DNA of 64,000 nucleotides from Aptenodytes patagonicus (taxonomy: Eukaryota > Chordata > Aves > Sphenisciformes > Spheniscidae), in the NCBI RefSeq assembly GCF_965638725.1, contig NC_134953.1:38802854-38866853 (forward strand). The letters run 5' to 3'. A program made the position numbers and the translations under genes. Position 1 is the stretch's first letter. Each line of letters begins with the position of its first letter. The notes beneath the pieces are model-generated. The model was not told the origin of the DNA. It saw only the letters and a list, made by a program, of their open reading frames with translations, and did no database searches. Of the stretch, positions 23,801 to 35,828 are shown piece after piece.

Positions 23801-26800
23801 GAGACCCACCAGTGAACTCAGCACAGCCGATGCTTTGTACCTGCTGTAGACAAAACGGCTGATGGCCACATTTCACTGGTGCAGGGGCTGTGAGGCTGCT
23901 GGTGCAGTCCCAAGAAGCGTGGCCCCCTGAGTGGGACCCATTGAGAGCTATACCTACCCATATCTAGGACCCCTTCATCACCTGCAGCAGGTAACTGGGG
24001 GCAGGCACAGAGGAGACCCCACACTGAGCATCCCATCCTTCAACATACCCAAGTGATGGCATTACAATTGTGCACAGAAGCAAGGATCGCTTTTGCTGGA
24101 GCACGGCCTTCAAGACAGCCTTTCCAGAGTGGACATACCATATTCTTCCAGGATGATGAACAACTAGCAGTGAAAATATCCCAGCCCCCCTATAATTCAT
24201 TTCAGTCTTCTCATGCAACCCAGCCTGCTTCCTCTCTCTCCCACAAACTGCCATCCTTTTATACTGGTGCCCACAGCTGGAATCCTGTACAGATCTATTT
24301 TTTGCTGTTTTAAGCACGTTCCCAACCTTTTGGAGCTCTCCTGTGCTTTAGCAGTTATTTCTCAGCCTCGGAGACACTCTACTGGTGGGATCTAACGCCA
24401 CCGTGAAGGTGCAGTGGGAGCCAAACCAGCGGCTTACATCTCCAGTTTGAGGTTTAGAGGCAACAGCCACCTGCAGAAAACAGTCAACAGGAGAATTAGC
24501 CACCAACAGCACAGCCAGCCCCTGATTTTCTTGCTGTCCTCACATACCCTCGGGCTGCCCAGCATCTGGGTAAGCTAAAAGGCCTCTCTAGATAAATCAG
24601 CGCAAAGCCACGGTGAGGACAACTTTATCATGGATAGTATTGATATAGCTGAATCCAGTAACAAATTGTTTTCCGCTATAGACCATGCCTTTCATCGCAG
24701 TCCTTAGGGGACAAGCAACAGAATGAGATTCCCTCGTGTCAGAATTAAAGCAGGACACCTATTATAAGAAAATGAACTCAACTGCTGCACAATATCCTTT
24801 GATATTCCAGTTTCGTGGTCCCGAAGTGGTCGAACCGCCACGATTTAGCAAGAGCTGAATGGCAGGCTGGCTACCCGCTGCTCAGACTGCCTGCAGACCG
24901 CAAGGACATTGGGCACGCAGGATGCTCCATCCAGGCAGCTGCACGCACAGGCATATCGAGAGCAAGCGCGAGAACCAGGAACCACGGGGAAGCAATTACT
25001 CTGTGACAACCAATACCTCGTAACTTATTCCAGCAGCAGGATGTCATTCCAGCTCCACCTGCAGGAATTTCTGCCGGTGAGAAAGCCTTGAAGGTTAGAT
25101 GGGAAATGTATTGCTCAGGGAGCTGAGGGAAGTGAGTAGGCTGAGGTTGGCGGGGAGAAGCAGGTTAGAAAAGCGGGGAAGGTGGTGAGTCTTGGGGCTG
25201 CTCAAAAACACTATTGAATAGCTTGGAGAGTCAAGGGGTTTGGGTTCCTTGGTATAATCCCACAGGAAATGCTGAATGCAGCTTCCCAAGAGTGCCTTCT
25301 AGCAACCTTCATGAATTCTCTGCTCCAGCCCATGCTCCCTCTGCATTCAGTATCTCTGCACAGTTCGGCAGCTGAAGTTTCCAGAAGGAACATTTGCTGA
25401 AACTGAATTTTACAGGAATGTTAAGAACATTTGCAAAACGAAATCTGAATTGACAGAAGGGGACATTCATGATACAAATGCCGTTCCTAAAAAAGTTACT
25501 CCTCTAAATCAGGAAACAGACAATTGGTATGTCCTTGCAAAATTATCCACCTCTTTACAGGTTTTAAATATCAGGAACTCACTGTGTTTTGGAGTCTACA
25601 GTCAAAAAACATCATCTGGCAAATAATCACAAATAGGAGCATGAGAAAACTGTGGTCATCTCCAGAACATTTCACCTAGAGAAAGTAAAAAAAATTCATC
25701 ACATAAATTGAGACAAGGTATATGCCCAAACACACCAACAACAGTCTAGAGGAACAAACTTCCTGCAGAAAGGGCTCACCTGGCTCTCCTGCCCGCCTGG
25801 AGCCACCTTCCCTTATTTCCCGCTGGAAGAGAAACCAAATTGGAATTCATTGCCCAGTAGGAATGGCTTCTGCGGGAGGCTTCTTCCCATCGCACAAGAA
25901 GAGCGCAGCTCCTGGAGAAGCACATTTCCATGGCAGAGCTGCAAACCCCTATCTTCAGAGCACCTCAGAGGCAGCAGATAAGCCTTTGGCTTTGAACTGG
26001 AGACAAAACCCGAAGAGGTAAGTGTGCAACCCATGGTAAGGGTGGCAGTGAATTAAGTCCCTGTGATGCTTCAAGCAACCTGACATGATTTGGGCATCAA
26101 GCTCAGGCTAAAAGAAGTAGCAACCCAGCCGGTTTCATAAGTAACCCATCCTATTAAACAGGGAACACTGTTAAGAGGTAAAAAAAGACCTCCAGTGCTT
26201 TCCTACCAAGAGCAAAACCCTCAAACTTACTAGACTCTGGGAGGGGGAAACTTCAGATCTGCATAATTAAAAAAAATATATATATTTAAATGTTATCCAT
26301 ACAGCACCAACAGCAACAAGGAAATATATTGGCATATTACAGCTCATAGGAGAAATCCCTGCAGATAAGAGACAGCAAAACAGGACCTGAAGTATGAGAG
26401 ACAGGAGAGTTCACAGCATGGCTCACCAGTCCCAGAGCAAGCGTAAGGCATGGAGAAGGAGCAAACGAGCTACATGCAAGAAACGAAGACAACTGTGACC
26501 TTGAGCTGAGACCACATTTGTAATAGATCCATAAAGATGCCAATCTCCTATTTATACAGTGGATAAATACCTGTGCAGCTACCCAGGAAGCTATGCATAA
26601 AAATTCTGCACCAAGCCCCTGAGAAAACCCCACACCAGAGACTTCTGTGCTCCCGTCTCTGATTCAATCCACTGCAAAGCTGTACTAAGTGCCTCTGTTC
26701 CACCCCACAGCTAACAATACAGGGCCTAAATGCTGTGCATTTTATCTGAATTATCACCATTTGCTGGGCCTGGCTTTACCTACGTGGACAGCAATCACAG

Positions 26801-27630
26801 AAGAATAGAAAGAGAAAAATCCCATACGGTTTATTCAAACGCTGGAAATGTCTCACAGCCCTCATTGTTACAGCACGATTTTCTTGCATCTTTCTTCAAA
26901 CAGAAAAGCAGCACAGGAAGAACTAGAGATCTAAAGTGGCAGCCAGACTGACCAAGAAAAATGTTTGGTGGAAAAGCAAAAAAGGCTGATGGCCGGAGTG
27001 GTACACACTGAGCAAAACCAATAGCATCCTCTGTGTGAATTGCCCTAAATTGAATTGTTTTTACCAGCTTTGTAAACAAAATTTAGGCTTGTAGGAGACT
27101 CCAGAGAATACTGGTGATTCAGAGTTAGAAACGAGCCTTTTGCCCTATACTGGCTTTGCAGGGGTCTCGGAGAGAAAGCAACAATAGCAAGAACATATAT
27201 AACATTAATGCACGTGCCTGTGCGTCCTCATTGCAGGAACAGACTGAAGGAGATTCCCACAGATGTCACCACCGCAGGTTGTCCACAGTGCTGGTCTTTG
27301 AAAGAGGAAGGAGAAGCACTTTCCTCTTTCCACTTTGGAAACGACCAACTGTTCAGGTGTTCCCATGAAGAGAAGCCAGAGAAGCGCAAAGAGCTAACAT
27401 CAACCTTTTCCCTCTGATGCCGATACACCAACAGATTGATATTATCCTCCTTAAGTAATGAAGTGCCCTCTCAGAAGCCAGGATTAATGCAGTCAGCCCA
27501 AAAGGCCAAGCAGACTCTAGACCAAACAGTACTCAGGGAAATTAAGGCCCAGGCTGAGATAGCTTAAATTTCCTCTGGGAACCTGTGCCAAACCATTCCT
27601 GTTAAGACACCTCCAAACGCCCTTGAAAAG
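17881..27630. other. Intergenic DNA, no gene recognised
   Basis: This stretch has a purine-rich G tract at 23026-23045, an AT-rich stretch at about 26268-26290 and a 186-codon open frame at 23131-23691 discussed in the findings. About 22860-22990 has AT-rich homeobox and MEF2-like words. No transposon was identified. Confidence 0.5.
23026..23045 (+). repeat. G-rich tract (G-quadruplex candidate)
   Basis: G6-A-G8-C-G4 forms four or more closely spaced G-runs, enough for an intrastrand quadruplex. It lies just upstream of the 186-codon open frame at 23131. Confidence 0.7.
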
Positions 27631-27646
27631 CCAACAGGGGGCACCA
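27631..27646 (+). promoter_or_regulatory. Strong CTCF-like motif
   Basis: CCAACAGGGGGCACCA follows the CTCF core CCASNAGGGGGCRC closely. It is the best match I saw in the intergenic DNA. It lies about 25 kb from the PCBD1 promoter, so it could mark an insulator or loop anchor between PCBD1 and UNC5B. Confidence 0.5.
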
Positions 27647-28272
27647 GGCACGGACACAAGCCCAAACTCAAGCAGTTTGCATTTCATACCCCTGCCTCCC
27701 CAGCTCGCCGCTTGCTCCCCAGTACTTCCCCTTCTCCGACCCTCAGGGAGCTCCCTCCTGCTGCAGCACTGCCCACGACCACTGGGACTCTGCTCTGAAA
27801 AACGACAATGTTAGTGACGTGAGTTTTGACAAAGCATCAGCTCAGGTCTCTCAATACCTTTTATAACATCCACCTTTCAATTACCACACTGCACCACATC
27901 TACCCCTTTAGTGTTTCAGGAGCATCAACAAGTGACAGATACAAAAAAAAAAAAAAAGGGGGGAGGGGGGGAGGCAAAAGGCACTTTGCAAGGGCAGAAA
28001 CAGTTTTGGGAAAGCTCCCTGGGGAAAGCGACCTGACCAAATGCCCAGGAAACTACCTGTCCCCTGCTCTGCTCCAGCTTGGTTCCCCCATGGATAGGTT
28101 CAGCAGAGGTGTAGATGTCTGTCAGAGCAGCAGCTTGTGAACTCCCGTCACCCTCCCGGGGCCACCCCATCCAAATAAGCACACACCATTATGAAGAATG
28201 AATTAAAAACAGCAGGAACAGAGGAGAAGGTGCAATTCCATCCAGTGTTAAACTTCTCCACCCCAAGGCACT

Positions 28273-28305
28273 CTTTTTTTTTTGGGGGGGTGGGGCGCGG
28301 GGAGG
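28273..28305 (+). repeat. T-run followed by G-rich tract
   Basis: A run of T is followed by G7-T-G4-CGC-G4-A-GG, a quadruplex-capable low-complexity tract. No gene context is evident. Confidence 0.65.
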
Positions 28306-29309
28306 ATCAGTACCTTTTGCCTGTGAGCAATGATAAAACTACTGATTAAACTTTAAAGGGGGACTACCTTTGAACCAGAGGAGAGGCACAGCAGGGAAGG
28401 GATGCATTATTTAAAGGAGGGTTTGTGTTTTCCACCCCAGCAGCCACCATGAGATTGCCAGGCAAAGCACGGTACTAGACAGTCAAAATCCAAGTGCCCC
28501 AAGATGAACATTACATGGTAATGTATGCTTAAATAATCCATTTATTACATCTTCTGATTGTAACTTTAACAAGGCACAAGTTTTACAGCTAATATTTTGG
28601 AGAACTGCAACATTTTTTTTATGGCATGCCAAGAATACATGGGAGAATGAGTCTCACCTAAATTTACTTCTTCCATCAAGGGACTAAATAGATTTTTCAC
28701 ATAAAATTACCTATCACATGGTGCCTATAAAAAGATGCAGCTGTAAACGTCCCAGTTTCAACCCCACAGCTGAAAGTTAGTATCACAAGGAGCAAAAAAA
28801 ATTCCTACAGCAAAATGGCTAACTGCAATAGATTTTACACCTGTCTGGAAAGCTCTTCCTTCAGTGCTGTGTTATCACATACGCTACAGCCCCCTGCCAG
28901 ATGCTCAAGCAGGGTTGTGCTGTCAACGTGCAGCATGCACTGACAGGGAGGCACAGTGTGTGTTTGCCTATCATTTAAAGGCAACGTTTCTCACTTTTTT
29001 TTTAATCAAAGAAGAATTAACCTTTCAGGAAAAAAACCCCAAAAACACGCATGGACCATCTCCTGCAGTGTTGACAGAATAGTTTTCATTTGCAAGCAAA
29101 TGAAAGTTGAACTTAAATGTCAAATATTCATTTATCAGCATTAACCTAGCTTCCGTACCCCTCTTTGCTCTCACAAACATTTTTCTTGTTTGGTTTTAAG
29201 TGGGCTCGTGACTGTATGTGTAAAGCTATTTTGTTCCTTTCACTTTGAGAACGGCTCCCCAGATTACCCCCTGAACTTCTCTGACCCACTAGTTGTCCCC
29301 TGTGACAGG

Positions 29310-29356
29310 GTTGCCTGTTCTAGGCAACTTTATAAAAAAAAAAAAAAAAAAAAAAA
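29310..29356 (+). repeat. Perfect 7-bp hairpin followed by A23
   Basis: GTTGCCT and AGGCAAC (29310-29328) form a 7-bp stem with a 5-base loop. After TTTAT there is an uninterrupted run of 23 A. A 3' stem plus poly(A) can be the tail of a retroposed RNA, but no source gene is recognised upstream. Confidence 0.4.
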
Positions 29357-32300
29357 CAGAATCAGGCTTTCAAAAAGGCTCCCATTCAGGGAAATCCATT
29401 ATCGTTAATGGCAAGCCTCCCAGAATCTGTTCTTCATTTCTTTTTCATTTTAAAATGTCAATGCATGTTGTCAGAATGCAATTGTTTTCCTTAATCATCC
29501 ACAACAGTGAAGTAGAAAGTACTCATCTTTGTGGTGTGGAAAAGTCACTTGCTTTATTCATACCACACTCAATTTCAAGAGGATGTTTTCCAGGCTGGTT
29601 TTGCACTCAAGAATCAAGGTTTATACACTCATCTTCTGTACAAGCCTGTGTGAGCGATAAAGATGCTTCCACCAGGAAATTCAGGTTTCTTTGCTAGGGT
29701 TGCCACTGAAGGAAAGGCACAGGTAGGAGGACACGTGTTTGGAGATGTCAGAGAACCCTTAAGGGAAAGCCATCTAGAAAACTGGGTATCCTCTTACTTT
29801 AAACTTGGGAACTAGAAAAAGAATTGGGGCATTGTTGTCGTCTCAATTTTCGTCAAAGCCAGAAAAGCAAACTGCAGAACGTCATTCCTCTCCATTATCG
29901 GTTCTCGAGAGTTGTTCCTCAGTGCAACAGCTACATACAATCTTTGCAGTTCGGTAATTGTTGTTTTTTTCCCCCAGCAATCACAAAGAGAAGCTGCTGA
30001 AAGGTGCGGGCAATAGACTTCTTAAAGAGCTGTTGACAGCTCCCAGGAAACTTTTACATTTCAAATGCATTCTGCCCACATTTCCTATATTTTCTGTGGT
30101 TCTTAAGTTCCTCAATTTAGCACACAAAGCTATCTGCATGAAAATGGCATCTTGAGAGTTTCTTATGGCAGACTTACAATGCCTTTCTTTAGAAAAAACA
30201 CCACATAATTGTAGAATTATGTGTTGAACATCTCAGGTAGCTGGGGTAAGAGGAGAACGAAGCACAAAACTGATTGCAAACATTTTTCTTTCATTTTAGA
30301 TCCCATCAAGTTCTCATTCTCCAGCTGCCACTCACAATGGTACTCCTGGATACATTAATCTAGTGCCATTATCATTCTCTAAAGGCAAGGAGAGGTTTTA
30401 TTAAAGCAAAGACAAATGAATTTAATGGTTTGACTGTCTGTGTTTCTAAAAATACAGATAGACTTCCTCTTGACCTGCAGGTAAGAAAATTCTATATTGA
30501 TATATTCTTGGACTAAACCCACTTTCCCAAAGAAAGATAAAACATCCCATCTGGTAAGCACCCCTTTCCCAAAGTCCTAGAGAAATGGTTGGAACCTATG
30601 ATGCATCTGACAGGTCGACAGAGTGTTAGCTGAGGTATGAAATCTGTTTCCAAATGAGATGGTCCTACGCAAATCCACCAGACTATGAACTCTACCAAGG
30701 CCGTGATTTGCAGTGGAGAAGTGTTATGCAAGCAAGGAGATAACCTTTTACGTCGCCAGCAACCATCTCACTTAAGGACGTTGCACTTCCAATCAGCATC
30801 TTAAGTTGCATGAGATGGTAAACAGGCAGTTAGCATTTCAACATGCTTCAGAGAGGAAAAAAGCAATGTTTACCAGATTTCATACTTGCTGGCGTTTCAG
30901 AGTGTGTTGCAAGTACAGTCTCACAAAGAGATCGCTCCCAATGCTGGACATTGGGATAAGCAAGGATGGGTCACAGCCAGCCTGGGGTCTAGTGCCTGTG
31001 CAATGACTTTGGACAACAGAAGCTCCCTGGACCCTTCTGGACTCGACATTTTCTCAGGTTGCCCACAAATAAAGGGGGCTGGAGCCAACAACTTGGTCTT
31101 GCCAGGCCCACCTGCCTACGTCTAAAAACAAAGACTTTCTGGCCAAACCTGTATCACACAGATGATCGTACTGATGAATCATCCAGCTGCATCAGGTAGT
31201 TGAAACAGCAGAACCGAAGAAGAAATACCAACTACGTGCCTTAGACACCCACAAACTCTAGTAAAAACAACTACAGTCATTTCCCTATACTTGGCTCTGT
31301 CACCATCAGCAGGTGGGTGAACCAGCTGCAGCTACTTGGGTGATGTCAGAGCAGTTATAGGAGGTGAGAGGAGACAGAGCATGATGCAGTTTACCTAGCT
31401 GCAGTCTATCTACCTTTTATCACCCATGAAGCAGATGATGATGTTATTTCAATTGCCCATGACTCACAGAATCACAACATTGGGTTTCCACGAGAATGCC
31501 AAGGAAGAGAAAGGCAGCCACCATAGATGTAGGGCTACATTATGAAAAACTCTGGAGACACCCTGCAGCCTATTTGATATCTCAGCTCACAAGCACCTTC
31601 ACGTAGTGGCCTGCTCAGAGCGAGAGCCTCGTGCACTCCCGCTTACCTGGACCTGGGTCTTGGAGCCATTCACGCACACAGAGACCAGAAATCACTCCAC
31701 CAAGGGCCATACCAATTTTGGGTATTTTGCAAGCATTTTGCTTGCTGAAGTCCTGAATCAAGCTCCACATTTCTGCATCAAAGTTCCTAGTAAAGGAGAC
31801 ACTTCTCACATAGAAATCTTGAACTCCAATGGAAAAAATCACTGCGGGAAGGCAAGTCTTAGTAAACTATTTACCCACGCGACCAGATGCTTCCAGAAAT
31901 TAACAGCATGCTTTAGGCACCCCATAGGAATGTGACCTGCCATAGGCTTGATTTGGAGAGATCCTAGCAAGGAAGAACTGTCAATTAAGATGACAATCAA
32001 TAGTCTCTCCAAGGCAACCATTCCCTTTAAGATAATTAGAAAGTCCTAAAGAATCACTGCTACCACCTTCTACGGTGGACAACAGGAACTGTGTATGATG
32101 TTAGGTATCAGTAAAGGAAAAGGAAGCAAAGAAGAAAAAGAAACTTCAAGAGGGAAGGGTAAATGGCACTTAGCCCAAAATTGAAATTGCAACAGGCCTA
32201 GAGTGTTCAAAATCCTTAAAGGATTTTAAGATCTGGCCTTACTGTCCTTTGATCTACAAGATTTCTGCTGCACCCCACAAATACCCCTGAACAAGACCTT

Positions 32301-35300
32301 GGAGTTTATTCTAAACAGATGCTAGAGGCTTTACAGATTACTGCAAATGCTCAGATCCTGTTTCATGCCTCACCCAAAATAATACACACACCTTCAGCAG
32401 CATAAACCGAAATTATGAGAGGACATCACATCAGCAGGAACCTGGAGGGGAAAAAAAAAAAAAAAAAAAAAAAGAAAAAAGAATAGCAAATCTCTCAAAA
32501 TAAACCCAGGCAGCACCCTGGACTTTTCTTTGTGGACAACCCAGCTTCAACATTGCTTTTCTCATGAACATTGTCAAGATCATCTCCTAACATGGCACTT
32601 AGGAAGAATTTCTTTTTGCATGAACAAATGCCAAATTATCTTGATGGCTGGCAGTATTCAGCACATCATCACACAAATTCATTAAAAAAAATTACAAGGT
32701 CACCTCCAAGCAGCTCTTAAGTAGCTATTCTCATGCAAATGTTTGTGTGTGTAAACACAAGAAAAAAAACAACAAGAAATATACTGAAAAGTAAAAGAAA
32801 AAAAAAATCACTGCAAGTAGAGGAGCTCTCCCACAAGACAGTGGGAGATTTTTTTTTTTAACACTTCTGACTGTTATTGCAAAGGCAGGAAGAAAAGACA
32901 AATTAGAAAGATGAGAAGGTAGCAAAACACAAGGTCAGCAATAATGTGACTCCAAGGTATTATTGAATTCAGTCAAGGTTAATCAGAGAAGCCAAGTTTT
33001 TACCTTGGTGCCTTCACCAGGTGCCTAAAAATGATGTAAGGATCCAGCCAAAGAAACATTAGATTCTCTCATTTCTGCCTTACAAAGAAGTATTTGCAAG
33101 ACCCTGGTTAATTAAACCAATAAACCACAAGTGAAAGCCTGGCCTCGTGCCACATTTTTACTAGCACGTTGTGCAGGGGTGTTGCATTAACAGCTGTTAT
33201 CCTATCGCAGGGGGATGGGGGAGATGAGAGCAGGGAGCAGAGGAGAAGGAGCAGTAGCGGAAAAAACAAGACGAACTAGCTGATTTTCAATTAACAGTTG
33301 AAATAAAAACGAAGTGCTTTTAGCGCTCAGCCTTCAAAGTGCCAATACTCTTAAATAACACAGATACCTGGTCGTTCTATTGCCCTATTAAATCAACTTC
33401 ATTTGTTTTAAGCAAAGCTGAGCGGTACTTATTTAACAAGCACTTCTTCAAGCATGACTCAACATGCAGGGAGGAATCCTTTCAGGGCAAAGAAAAATGT
33501 CTCAGAGGGATGCTGGGAGAAGAAATTTCTCTTTGGACTAGAAATCACTCACCACAGTAGCTTCTGACCAGGCTAGGAGTGTTTGGAGATGGTTTGGATC
33601 ATCTGCTTCTGCCCAGCTCGGGGTACACGTTACTTTATCCCATGAAGTTATGTTGATGTCCCCAGACGTTAAGCACCCAGTAAAGGGGTGAGGTTAGGAT
33701 TGCAGGCTCCTGGAGGGAGAAGCAGACACCTCAAAAGGTGATCCACTCAGTCAGGACACCCTAAACATCCTCCTCAGTTACTCCCTTCCCCCTAATGCCA
33801 CTTGAAACCTTCCCACCACCTTGGTTTTAAGTGAAATGGTTAATATAAATCAGAAGCAACATCCTCGGGATATATGGTGCTGTGTGTCTGTCCCCAGGTG
33901 TGAAGCAAGCTGAGCAAGGGGTAGTAACAACAGCCTTGGTGCATAGTGAACCTCCAAGCTGTCATCCAGCTTGCCTGGAAGTCCTAGCCTTTCCTTTTCT
34001 TGGAAAACACGAGGATTTTGCTTACCAAGTGGGTCTGAGGAGGGGCACGCATGCTACATCCATGCTATCCGCAACTGAATCCTTCCCAAAATCCTTGCAG
34101 TCCTTGGCCGCCCAGACCATCACTCTGTCCCACCTAGGAGCACATCACAGGTCAGTTCTCACCTATCCTGGTTATTTAGGGCTGAGTGAAGCTCCTGGAG
34201 CTCTTTCACCACATTTTAAGTGCTCAGGGCTTCAAGTTTCATTAGTGGTTACTCTTACCTATCATTTTCTTTTGCTTTAGTTTCTGTATCCTGATCTCTT
34301 CGATCCATTTACTGTAAGATCCACTTACTCCAATCCCCAACCTCTCGTCTTTGATACAACACACAACCAATTCTTAGTCGGACCCTCTTTCCTTCTGCCA
34401 AAGAGCTCTCCAGCAACAGCTTTGTGTTACAGCCAAATCCATTCAAAGGCCCCTTCATACACTTAGCCTGAAACTCTCTTTCAATCAGTCGCCGGTTCTC
34501 CACGTGCAAGTAACTCTTGTCCGCACGTGACCAAGGCTCTCGTGTGCTCGGTACAAAGCATCTCAGCACATTCAGAGTGGTGTTTATGAGCCAACGTGCA
34601 TTAACCTTTCCTCTTGGAAACCTGAATACAGAGTATGATGGTTATCCAAAAGGCCTAATAACCAGTCGAGAGCACGAGGCACGGCTAAGCCTCGCAGAGT
34701 GTTGAATTGCCTTCCTGGGACAGTTTGATGAGGGACATAATCACAGGAGGAAGTATTTTGAAAGAGTGTGTCTTCATCTCTCTTAAAAGTACCAATAATC
34801 AGTAGCTAATTTTCTCTGTCCTGTTAGAGCTTGTTTGACTTCTTGAGAAATTAATACCTGTCCTTAAGGTTAGGCTGATACAAGCACCACTAATTTTTCA
34901 ATGGCTCAACTTCAGGGCTGCTAGAACAGCAAAATTATCATCATTTAAAGGTATCATTAGTAAAAGCAGAAGTTTCATTATTTAAAGCAAAAAAAATTGC
35001 AAGAATATTGTTTGCGATACATGCAGAAGCATGCCTCACTTCACATTCAGATACCAACATTTTGGAAAACAGCCCCAATTCTCTGGGCGCTATCAATGTA
35101 GTCCAAAATACGGATTAAACTGAAGACACAGGGAAGGAGCAGCACCACACTGGGAACACAAATACTTCTCACCTGCCCCCATACATCTAATTTTAAATCC
35201 TTCCTCCATGCCTTGCCTGCAGGACACTCTGAAAAGCAGCGTTCAGATTCTGGGTTTAAAGCATTTGTTGTCCAATGCTACATGGTCCTCTCCCTGGCAA

Positions 35301-35553
35301 TGCACCCGTGCTTCAGGAAAAAAAAAGCATTGGTGAAAGCATCAAATGTACAAAAGCACTCTACTTCTCAACCCACAGCACACCAAAGGGTACATCATCC
35401 TACCAAAGGGTAGGATGATGCCAAAACAGCCACCCCGCTCACCACCACCCGCTTTCCATTTCACCAATGAGCTCCAAACCACAAAGACCGAGGTGGTGGC
35501 AAAGGCACACCCTCTGTTCCCCCTGCCATGAGCCCTTGCAGCACCACAGCAGA

Positions 35554-35828
35554 CGGCGCACACACACAGCCTGGAGAGGCGAATGCCTCCCATGCTCGCC
35601 TGGCTTGGGGCTGACCGCATCCGTACGGACAGGAAGGGGGTGTCTCGGCCCCTGCGCTCCCTCTCCCCTGCATTTCAGAAGCAAGAAGTAGAAAAAGGGA
35701 CAAGGCTGCAATTATTATTCGAGGTTTCGAAACCAGGAGGGATGGGGGAGGCTCGAAAATGTCACAGGCTTCTTGCGGACGTGACACAGGCTGGCTTGTG
35801 GGCAAATTAACACAACCGGGAGAATTCG
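35554..35828. promoter_or_regulatory. Orphan CpG cluster
   Basis: I count 16 CpG in about 275 bases, clearly above the neighbouring intergenic DNA. It includes ACCGCATCCGTACGG and two TTCGA words. No exon or TATA box is attached. It is possibly a small CpG island of a noncoding transcript or a distal element. Confidence 0.35.

Larger units (their letters stand above)
27647..35550. other. Intergenic DNA with A-runs and G-rich tracts
   Basis: Runs include A15 then G6-A-G7 at 27943-27974, T11 then G7 at 28273-28305, A23 at 29334-29356 and A23 at 32451-32473. A small hairpin precedes one A-run. No exon is recognised. Confidence 0.5.

Noticed and set aside
26032-26039. ATG-GTAAGG as an alternative PCBD1 exon 1
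   Set aside because: It is 30 kb upstream in ordinary AT-richer DNA without CpG density, whereas 52754 sits in a CpG-rich promoter 3 kb from exon 2.
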